The notes under the pieces are model-generated. The model searched no databases. It had not been told where the DNA came from and worked only from the letters and a program-made list of their open reading frames with translations. Positions 6,694 to 11,565 of a DNA stretch of 11,565 nt are shown one piece after another. How positions within the stretch are numbered: the stretch's first letter is position 1; every line of letters begins with the position of its first letter. The translations under genes and the position numbers were made by a program. The stretch is taken from NCBI GenBank assembly GCA_036554605.1, contig DATBMY010000025.1:1-11565 (forward strand), given 5' to 3'. The DNA is from DATBMY01 sp036554605. Lineage in GTDB: Bacteria > Acidobacteriota > Blastocatellia > UBA7656.

Positions 6694-7329
6694 TCACCCG
6701 GCTTGTTTGCCAAACAGCCGCATGAAGAAACGCGCGATGACCGACCGGAGGGCGCGTAAAAAGAGCGGAATAGCGCTTACCGCTTTCGGTTCATCGGGCT
6801 TTGGCTTAACGGCGGGAGCGGTTTCGCCGGCTTGAGGTCGAGCCGGCCCGGACGGCGACTGGGCCGGAGGCTCGCCGGCAACTTCGAGATGCTGCTTGAC
6901 GCAGTTGGAAAACTGCCGGAAGAGCTGTCTGGAGACTTCTTCTATCATGCCGCGGCCGAACTGGACTATCTTGCCAACCAGGTCCAGTTCGGCCTGAACG
7001 ACAACGCGTGCGCCGCCATCAACCGGAGCGACCCGGCTGAGCATCGTCATCTTCGCGGACCCGGCTCCGCCCGTCTCGCGTCCTTCTCCAACCAGACGCA
7101 CCTGATGTGCCTGTTCATCCACTTCGGTGAACTTCACCAGGCCCTTGTAGGACATCGTCACGGGTCCGACCTTGACCTTGACGGCGCCCAGAAACGTGCG
7201 CTCGTCTTGCGACTCCAACAACTCGGCGCCCGGTATGCACATAGCCACTTTGGCGGGGTCGATCAGGTACTGCCAGACCCGCTCGACCGGGGCTTGCACA
7301 TCGAACTCTTCTTCGATCTTAAACGCCAT
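6694..7329 (-). CDS. coxG: CoxG: SRPBCC-domain protein with C-terminal amphipathic tail
   Basis: A 211-residue protein. Residues 1-148 form a CoxG-type SRPBCC (START-like) domain with the familiar VERVWQYLIDPAKVAMCIPGAE start (about 15-36) and the KVKVGPVTMSYKG segment (51-63). A proline/alanine-rich linker (152-184) follows, then a hydrophobic-basic helix at about 186-207 that could attach to the membrane. CoxG has been implicated in anchoring CO dehydrogenase to the membrane, and work on a mycobacterial CoxG assigns it delivery of menaquinone to the enzyme; the cavity and tail seen here fit that. The ATG at 7329 has GAGGG upstream. It follows the DUF937 gene by 13 bp and is in antisense orientation to the rest of the cox cluster, co-directional with sufS. 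Confidence 0.88.
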   Translation of the reverse strand: MAFKIEEEFDVQAPVERVWQYLIDPAKVAMCIPGAELLESQDERTFLGAVKVKVGPVTMSYKGLVKFTEVDEQAHQVRLVGEGRETGGAGSAKMTMLSRVAPVDGGARVVVQAELDLVGKIVQFGRGMIEEVSRQLFRQFSNCVKQHLEVAGEPPAQSPSGPARPQAGETAPAVKPKPDEPKAVSAIPLFLRALRSVIARFFMRLFGKQAG

Positions 7330-7342
7330 CGGCAGCCCTCAT

Positions 7343-7930
7343 TCAAGCCCCTCGCCGGCCGAAAATACTCCCCGCCATTCTCATAAGATCGTCGAGCGAC
7401 GAGCCGTCGCGATTGCTGTCAATCATCTGCGACAGCATATCCGTTATAGGCGAATTGGAAGCAGTCTGCCGGGCCGCTCCTCCGAGCACGTCGGGCAGCG
7501 AATTCTGATCTATCTCGCCCTGACGCCGCGACTGGCCGAGCGCGCCCATCACTACGGGCGCAAGCATCATCAGCAGCGAGGCCACGCGGCCGAGGTCGAG
7601 CCCGCTCGCCCGGCTCACGCCCTTTTGAGCCGCCCCAAGTTTGTCGCCGAATATATGGCCCAGAATGCCAAGCCCCGCGCCCGCGTTTGAACCTCCAAGC
7701 AGGCCGCCAAGATCGTTGAGAATGCTCCCGTCATGATCTTGATCGAGGGCCGTCAGCAGCGACGAGGCTCCATCAGGCGATGAGGTGTTTCGCGTCATGG
7801 CGGCGAGTATCAGCGGCAAGGCCGCCTGCACGGCATTATTCGTAGTGCTTTCGTCAGTGCCAAGGGCCTGACTCATTTGAGAGATGGTGTTGCCACCGAG
7901 AGCCTGATTCAAGGTTGCTTCGAGATTCAT
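7343..7930 (-). CDS. DUF937 family protein with two Ca-binding-like loops
   Basis: A 195-residue, Ala/Gly/Leu-rich protein that I recognise as DUF937/YidB-like. The start is the typical MNLEATLNQALGGNTISQMS with a helical NNAVQAALPLILAAM segment (31-45). Two short acidic loops resemble EF-hand/dockerin calcium sites: DQDHDGSILND (63-73) and DSNRDGSSLDD (171-181). Both have D/N at positions 1, 3 and 5 and G at 6 but no acidic residue at position 12. Between them lie a glycine-rich stretch (about 75-95) and a hydrophobic helix (115-132). No signal peptide is visible. The biological role of the family is unknown. The start has AAAGGA upstream. It is 13 bp ahead of coxG on the same strand and is therefore probably co-transcribed with coxG and sufS. 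Confidence 0.85.
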   Translation of the reverse strand: MNLEATLNQALGGNTISQMSQALGTDESTTNNAVQAALPLILAAMTRNTSSPDGASSLLTALDQDHDGSILNDLGGLLGGSNAGAGLGILGHIFGDKLGAAQKGVSRASGLDLGRVASLLMMLAPVVMGALGQSRRQGEIDQNSLPDVLGGAARQTASNSPITDMLSQMIDSNRDGSSLDDLMRMAGSIFGRRGA

Positions 7931-7956
7931 GATCTGTTCCTTTCATTTTCGCCCGG

Positions 7957-7971
7957 CCCGGTGAGACCGGG
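7957..7971 (-). promoter_or_regulatory. GC-rich hairpin in the 5' leader of the DUF937-coxG-sufS unit
   Basis: CCCGGT-GAG-ACCGGG is a perfect 6-bp stem 26 bp upstream of the DUF937 start codon. Flanking GC-rich bases (GCCCGG / CGGGGC) allow alternative pairing. On the - strand it is followed by GCGAAAATG rather than a T-run, so it is not an evident terminator for the upstream membrane-protein gene. It may shape the leader of the downstream mRNA. Function is unknown. Confidence 0.4.
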
Positions 7972-8015
7972 CGGGGCTATCTTCAAACCCATTTGATTGC
8001 GCGAACGAGACAAAC

Positions 8016-8038
8016 AAATATCCTTTCGGCAGGATTTG
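8016..8038 (-). terminator. Possible weak terminator after the GlsB-like gene
   Basis: On the - strand, CAAATCCT and AGGA-TA-TTTG can pair around a GCCGAA loop with a two-base bulge, followed by the T-rich TTTGTC. It lies about 55 bp past the stop of the GlsB-like gene. The stem is short and imperfect, so this is tentative. Confidence 0.22.
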
Positions 8039-8091
8039 CCGCTCGTTTACTAAGACAGAGACGTTCTCCCTTGACACAACTGCTTTACGGC

Positions 8092-8355
8092 TTAAGCGGG
8101 GCTTGGTTTTCTAAGCTTGCGCCAGAGGAACAACAACAGGATTGCGCCCAGCAAAGAGAGCAGTAACCCGCCGGGTTGAAAGAAACTGCCATCCTCGGGT
8201 GGCCAGATGAGGCTGGCTACAAAGCCGCCAACGACAGAACCGGCTATTCCGAGCAGGATTGTTGCGATTATGCTCATCGGGTCTTTACCGGGCAGGATCA
8301 ATCGCGCCAGCGCGCCCGCTACAAGCCCTACGATTATCCACCATAAGATATACAT
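8092..8355 (-). CDS. GlsB/YeaQ/YmgE family (transglycosylase-associated) small membrane protein
   Basis: An 87-residue integral membrane protein with three hydrophobic helices, at about residues 3-20, 28-50 and 62-78, ending in the basic tail WRKLRKPSPA. The glycine-rich pattern (GLVAGALARLILPG, then ILLGIAGSVVGGFVA) is the signature of the YeaQ/YmgE/GlsB family, which is often annotated as stress-response or transglycosylase-associated. The molecular function is not established. A strong Shine-Dalgarno sequence (AAAGGAGAG) precedes the ATG. It stands alone with 161 bp to the next gene downstream and 255 bp upstream, so it likely has its own promoter. Confidence 0.85.
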   Translation of the reverse strand: MYILWWIIVGLVAGALARLILPGKDPMSIIATILLGIAGSVVGGFVASLIWPPEDGSFFQPGGLLLSLLGAILLLFLWRKLRKPSPA

Positions 8356-8388
8356 GCTGATTCTCTCCTTTCCTACCGCCGCGGCGAA

Positions 8389-8415
8389 AGTATCAAGAAG
8401 ATGATTCGGCGAATC
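8389..8415 (-). promoter_or_regulatory. Candidate promoter/operator of the GlsB-like gene
   Basis: GATTCG-G-CGAATC (8403-8415) is a perfect 13-bp odd palindrome located 48 bp upstream of the start codon. Immediately downstream of it on the - strand is GATACT (8389-8394), which matches the -10 consensus at four of six positions. No good -35 box is seen at proper spacing. The palindrome could be a repressor or activator site. This rests only on symmetry and position. Confidence 0.28.
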
Positions 8416-8466
8416 CGCAACCCCCCCAGCGCCCTATGAGTATTGCAGCAACCGGGCCGGCTTGCA

Positions 8467-8484
8467 ATGGCCGTTTATGGCCAT
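8467..8484. repeat. Small inverted repeat downstream of dodecin
   Basis: ATGGCC-GTTTAT-GGCCAT is a 6-bp perfect stem in the 255-bp gap between the dodecin stop and the GlsB-like start. It has no adjacent T-run on either strand, so it does not look like an efficient terminator. The rest of that gap shows nothing recognisable beyond the palindrome described at 8403-8415. Confidence 0.35.
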
Positions 8485-8610
8485 GGTGCCGCTCTCCGGA
8501 CCCGCCTTAGCCGAAGCGATAAGGTACTCATCCGCCGCGAATCGAAGCTGAGTAATTGCGGTAGAGAGATCCTACGGTCCGGCTTCATTTGTTGAGTATC
8601 AAGCCCGCCG

Positions 8611-8814
8611 TCAGTCGGTCAGGACGAACGAGACTTTGAGCGTGACGCGGTACTCTACGATCTTGCCGCTCTCAACCACAACCTTTTGACCTTTAACCCA
8701 GGCGCCTTTCACGTTCTTGAGCGTCTTATTGGCCCTTTCAATACCATTTTGAAGGGCATCTTCGAAGCTGCTGTTTGATGAAGCAATGATCTCGGTGACT
8801 TTTGCGATTGACAT
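8611..8814 (-). CDS. Dodecin family flavin-binding/storage protein
   Basis: A 67-residue protein with the whole dodecin fold: an N-terminal strand MSIAKVTEIIASS, a single helix SFEDALQNGIERANKTL (about 16-32), then NVKGAWVKGQKVVVESGKIVEYRVTLKVSFVL. W39 in KGAWV is the position of the flavin-stacking tryptophan in the family. Dodecins form hollow dodecamers that bind riboflavin, FMN or FAD, or in some bacteria CoA, and buffer free flavin. The ATG is preceded by a very strong AGGGAGGA. The gene is monocistronic by spacing. A link to the flavin-containing medium subunit of the Mo-hydroxylase is possible only by proximity. Confidence 0.9.
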   Translation of the reverse strand: MSIAKVTEIIASSNSSFEDALQNGIERANKTLKNVKGAWVKGQKVVVESGKIVEYRVTLKVSFVLTD

Positions 8815-9289
8815 CTTTTCCTCCCTTGATTCTGAATTAAGCTCCCGTTGTGAGATGTTTCTCTTTTGGCAGCTGCTAGCGGGGATTGAAAAACGATAGC
8901 AACCGTTGAAGCGTCCGTCAGTTGCCTGTCTCTTTCTTGCGCTAAGTCTAACACGAATAGAGCAAACTAAATAATCCAGGTCGCCAGTTGAGCATTTTGT
9001 AGCGGCTCCTTATAGGCTCGTTGAGGTATTAATGATGGGTCCATTGTGATATTCGCGATTTTATCGCGTTGAGCCCTTGTTTGCATTAGCTTTCTTATTT
9101 TTTTTCAACCGCCCTGCGATAATCCCGCGTCTAAGACCACTTTCCGCATGGGTCACGAACGGGAGGGACTCAGTGGCAAGGGTAGTGACTACGCATTGGT
9201 AAAACCTGGTTGAGCCAGATGTTTCCATAGCGACCCAGAGGGTTCCCTTGCCACTGAGTCCCTCCGATTGCGAAAATTATCGCCCGCGC
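8815..9289. other. 475-bp intergenic region between dodecin and the ammonia-lyase gene
   Basis: No convincing gene is present. The left part (8815-9110) is clearly more AT-rich than its neighbours and should contain the dodecin promoter, read leftwards, but I cannot single out a reliable -35/-10 pair. It contains a small hairpin CGCGAT-TTT-ATCGCG (9054-9068) and a T-rich run (9091-9106). The right part contains the 21-bp inverted repeat element described separately. Confidence 0.6.
9162..9265. mobile_element. Candidate MITE-like or structured element bounded by perfect 21-bp inverted repeats
   Basis: Bases 9162-9182 (beginning GGAGGGACTCAG) are the exact reverse complement of 9245-9265 (ending CTGAGTCCCTCC), with 62 bp between. 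The interior can form further small hairpins: GTAG-TGA-CTAC (9182-9192), GGT-AAA-ACC (9198-9206) and CTGG-TTGAG-CCAG (9206-9218). At 104 bp with long perfect terminal repeats and no coding capacity, it looks like a miniature inverted-repeat element. I see no target-site duplication, so a structured RNA or an unusual 3'-end element of the ammonia-lyase gene, whose stop is 24 bp away, remains possible. Confidence 0.45.
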
Positions 9290-11389
9290 TTAACTCGACC
9301 CGAGCGCGACTCCGGACCGGCGCTCTTCCAGCATACTGCTTACGCACCGGGCTATTTCCTCAGATGCGGCCGCGGGCTGTTTGCCACGACGGTTGATGCC
9401 GCACACCGCCGTGGTGTTCGAGTGATCGAGTGCGGGGGACCAGCGCGACCGCCCGGCCATATCACGCCCGTAGGTAAGATAGGCGGAGAGCATGTTGAGA
9501 CCGGTGCCCGGTCGCTCGCCTATGAAGGCTATTATCACGTCAACGTCGAGCAGCATACCAACATGGTAGCCAGCCCGCACGCGGCCGTTGTCGATTACAA
9601 TATCAACCTCTCCGACATGACATCCGGCCTCCAGCAGCTCTCGCCTGAGCGGCGGCAGCACGGCGCGCAGGTTCTCGTTAACCGCGTCCGCGTTGAGCCC
9701 GTCCGAGATTACAATTTGCGCGCGTGGCCGCCGCGACCCGTATAGCCTGCTTAGGCGGCCCGCATCTTCATTGCGGACCCGCTCGCCGAGCGACGGGTGC
9801 ATCAAATATGACTCCCGGTCAAGGGCATCTGTTCGGACCCTGAGCCATCTCGACGAGACCCTGTTTATTACCGATTCGTCGATCGCCGCGTAAAGCGAGC
9901 GCCGCGCGTGAGCGTATATGGCATCTAATCGACCGGCGATTTCACCCGGAGCCTCATAGTTGAGGCCGTGCCCATATCCCAGATCGAAACCGCGCCCGGC
10001 GAGCGCGGCCAGCTTCCTTTTTCCTTCTTCGCACAATGCGCTGAGCGTGCGCCGGTCGCCGCCTCCCTTGCCGTATAAGGCATAGAGCATCTCCGCTTGC
10101 GGTCTATCGGCGGCCAGCTCTCCCGATTCGCTCATCACTCCCATCGCGATAAGCCTTTTGCGCATGACGGTAGTGACTTGTCTTTGCGTTCGACGGCGCA
10201 GGCGCGGGTGCTCGCGAAAGGAAGTAGTAAGATAGCCGAGCATCGGGTCGGCGTTTCCCGCCACTGCCATCAGGTAAGCGGGCGCCGCCTGTTCTACTAT
10301 CCGCCCGGTCAACTCCCGAAGCGCCGCGGGCTCAATCCCCATGTGGAAAGTGGAGCAAACATCAAGCCCCATCGTCAGCCCGTGCAGCTTCGCCATGACC
10401 ATATCTTCAAGGCATGTTCGCAACAACTGCTCTCCGGTGCGAAATACTTCAGGCCCTATGAATCCCGCGACGTCGTTTACTATGGTCCACGCCCCGGTCT
10501 TCCGGCTGATCGAGCGGGCCAGCCCGTATGCGCGCGCTTCGAGCGTTACCATATCGATGCCCTCGGCCGCGCCGTTGGTCACGGCTGAACCCTGGCCCGT
10601 CTCGAAGTATAGGCCGTCGAAGCCTCGCGCAAGATCGAGCAGCTCATCAACTCCCAGTCCGACCATTCCGCGAAGCGCCTTTTCGGTGCCCGCCAGACTT
10701 TGAAACCCGACATCTACTTTTGCGCGAGCGCGCGCCGAATCCTGCTTCACCATGTCGGAAAGAACCGAGTAGCGAACAGGCAAAGCAAGCCGCTCTTTAA
10801 CGCGGAGGAGAAGCTCTTCCAGGCGGATGATACTTTCCAGATCGTTGCTGGCCGGGTTGATGCCGAGTATCACGTCGCCGCAGCCGTATGTAAGGCCCTC
10901 CAGTATCGAAAAGAGTATTTCCTCTTCGTCGTCGCCCGGGCTGTTAGGTTGTATGCGCGAGCCGAAATGCGACCCTGATCCAATGGCGACGCCTCTCGCT
11001 TCGAGCGGATTGAATATCGAGCGGGCGACAATCGAAAGCTCTTCGTTGGTCATCACCTTCACGACCGCGGCGATCACTTCGCTCGTAACCCCGTCCCGGT
11101 AGCGATCCGCCCAGGCGGCCCCGTTGCCCCCAAGCAGTATGCGCTTGAATTCGCCGATTCTCAGTTGAGAGACCTCAGCGGCAAGCCCCGAGTTGACGGC
11201 GCGCGACAGGGCTTCGCTCATACTATCTTCGACCAGCGCGGTCGAGGCTATATCGGCGAGCCTCAAAGCCGAGAGCGCGAGCCGGGCCTCTTTTCGTTCG
11301 AGATCGTCGCGCGTTCCCCCGACCATCAGATCGCCTTCCTTGAACTCGTTGGCCCGAGCCAGGATTCCCGCTAGCTGCTCTCTGTTCAT
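9290..11389 (-). CDS. eutBC: Fused EutB-EutC ethanolamine ammonia-lyase
   Basis: A single polypeptide of 699 residues joining the large and small subunits of the adenosylcobalamin-dependent enzyme that turns ethanolamine into acetaldehyde and ammonia. In the EutB part (about 1-440, numbered from this start) I see SRIQPNSPGDD (144-154), GLTYGCGDVILGINPASND (165-183), FQSLAGTEK (229-237), FETGQGSA (262-269), EARAYGLARSI (284-294) and MGLDVC (340-345). These carry the R, Q, N, F, E and D residues known to line the substrate pocket of E. coli EutB. The EutC part (about 530-690) shows HPSLGER, VISDGLNADA, VIDNGRVRAGYHVG, IGERPGTGLNMLSAYL and INRRGK. The ATG at 11389 is chosen; a TTG at 11398 gives 702 residues. 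No EutA reactivase or microcompartment gene is nearby. An ABC permease gene lies 31 bp upstream. Confidence 0.9.
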   Translation of the reverse strand: MNREQLAGILARANEFKEGDLMVGGTRDDLERKEARLALSALRLADIASTALVEDSMSEALSRAVNSGLAAEVSQLRIGEFKRILLGGNGAAWADRYRDGVTSEVIAAVVKVMTNEELSIVARSIFNPLEARGVAIGSGSHFGSRIQPNSPGDDEEEILFSILEGLTYGCGDVILGINPASNDLESIIRLEELLLRVKERLALPVRYSVLSDMVKQDSARARAKVDVGFQSLAGTEKALRGMVGLGVDELLDLARGFDGLYFETGQGSAVTNGAAEGIDMVTLEARAYGLARSISRKTGAWTIVNDVAGFIGPEVFRTGEQLLRTCLEDMVMAKLHGLTMGLDVCSTFHMGIEPAALRELTGRIVEQAAPAYLMAVAGNADPMLGYLTTSFREHPRLRRRTQRQVTTVMRKRLIAMGVMSESGELAADRPQAEMLYALYGKGGGDRRTLSALCEEGKRKLAALAGRGFDLGYGHGLNYEAPGEIAGRLDAIYAHARRSLYAAIDESVINRVSSRWLRVRTDALDRESYLMHPSLGERVRNEDAGRLSRLYGSRRPRAQIVISDGLNADAVNENLRAVLPPLRRELLEAGCHVGEVDIVIDNGRVRAGYHVGMLLDVDVIIAFIGERPGTGLNMLSAYLTYGRDMAGRSRWSPALDHSNTTAVCGINRRGKQPAAASEEIARCVSSMLEERRSGVALGSS

Positions 11390-11420
11390 CGCATTCAATC
11401 GCCCTGTGGTTGCGAGGATA

Positions 11421-11565
11421 TTATCCGAGCTGTTTGCGAAAGCGCCATGCGCTGACCGCCATCAATAAAACCGCGAACCCGCCCAGCGCCAGCAGGTTCA
11501 AGTATAGAATATCGAAACCTGCTCCCTTGAGCATTATGCCGCGCGCTATCGAGGAGAAGTGACGC
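11421..11565 (-). CDS. C-terminus of an ABC-2-type transporter permease (partial)
   Basis: The last 48 codons of a - strand gene enter from the right edge and stop at 11421-11423 (TAA). The protein begins with RHFSSIARGIMLKGAGFDIL, followed by one hydrophobic helix (LLALGGFAVLLMAV) and the basic end SAWRFRKQLG. The (R)xxxxIxRGIxLKGxG motif and the final RFRK tail are typical of the C-terminus of ABC-2 permeases (drug, antibiotic or polysaccharide exporters). The substrate cannot be told from this piece. The 31-bp gap to the ammonia-lyase gene on the same strand makes co-transcription possible. Confidence 0.75.
   Translation of the reverse strand, partial: RHFSSIARGIMLKGAGFDILYLNLLALGGFAVLLMAVSAWRFRKQLG

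Noticed and set aside
6092..6835. Long + strand open frame (247 codons) across the sufS and coxG region
   Set aside because: It lies antisense to two clearly recognisable proteins (SufS and CoxG), has no family motif, and is the open opposite frame expected in GC-rich DNA.
8068..8090. Consensus-like -35 hexamer TTGACA on the + strand
   Set aside because: There is no good -10 box at the right spacing and no + strand gene downstream, so it is likely coincidental.
9148..9213. Short + strand frame from the ATG at 9148 running through the left arm of the inverted repeat (21 codons)
   Set aside because: It has no ribosome binding site and no recognisable peptide; it is most likely a by-product of the repeat element.
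9162..9265. Integron attC site or tRNA-like gene
   Set aside because: No GTTRRRY/RYYYAAC core sites, no tRNA T-loop or CCA context, and the hairpins do not form a cloverleaf of the right sizes.
1..11565. CRISPR array, tRNA, rRNA or transposase gene
   Set aside because: I saw no regularly spaced direct repeats, no tRNA or rRNA signatures and no DDE or serine/tyrosine recombinase motifs in any frame.

Overview
This window is a GC-rich bacterial fragment holding most of the accessory (maturation) part of an aerobic carbon monoxide dehydrogenase / xanthine-dehydrogenase-type molybdenum hydroxylase locus, followed by small stress-type genes and a cobalamin-dependent ethanolamine ammonia-lyase gene. 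The organism cannot be named from the sequence. The mix of a soil-type cox cluster, a DUF937 protein, a GlsB/YeaQ-type membrane protein, dodecin and a single-chain EutB-EutC enzyme would suit a soil or sediment heterotroph such as an Acidobacteriota member, but that is only an impression.

Layout, + strand, 1-5373: the last 23 codons of a CoxL-type large subunit (stop at 71-73); a 143-bp gap with three consecutive hairpins and a possible leaderless promoter; then a tightly packed operon of an XdhC-like protein with a C-terminal YHS metal-binding domain, a MocA-type cytidylyltransferase, CoxD (MoxR-type AAA+ ATPase), CoxE (VWA protein), CoxF (second XdhC-like protein) and a SufU/IscU-type sulfur-transfer protein. 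Junctions are 4-bp or 1-bp overlaps or very short gaps, so translational coupling is likely.

Layout, - strand, 5384-8814: reading right to left, dodecin, a GlsB/YeaQ-type three-helix membrane protein, a DUF937 protein, CoxG (SRPBCC domain plus amphipathic tail) and a SufS-type cysteine desulfurase. sufU and sufS converge, and their two stop codons lie in the two arms of one perfect palindrome (5370-5387). An intergenic stretch (8815-9289) carries a perfect 21-bp inverted repeat enclosing 62 bp, resembling a MITE or a structured RNA. It is followed by a - strand gene for a fused EutB-EutC ethanolamine ammonia-lyase and, at the right edge, the C-terminus of an ABC-2-type transporter permease.

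How the genes fit together: the Mo-hydroxylase active site needs molybdopterin cytosine dinucleotide (MocA), a cofactor carrier or sulfuration platform (two XdhC paralogues), a sulfur donor (SufS with SufU), ATP-driven insertion (CoxD/CoxE) and, in true CO dehydrogenase, copper. The YHS domain fused to XdhC is a candidate for handling that metal. CoxG probably links the enzyme to membrane quinone. CO as the substrate is not proven, because the diagnostic active-site loop of CoxL lies outside the window.
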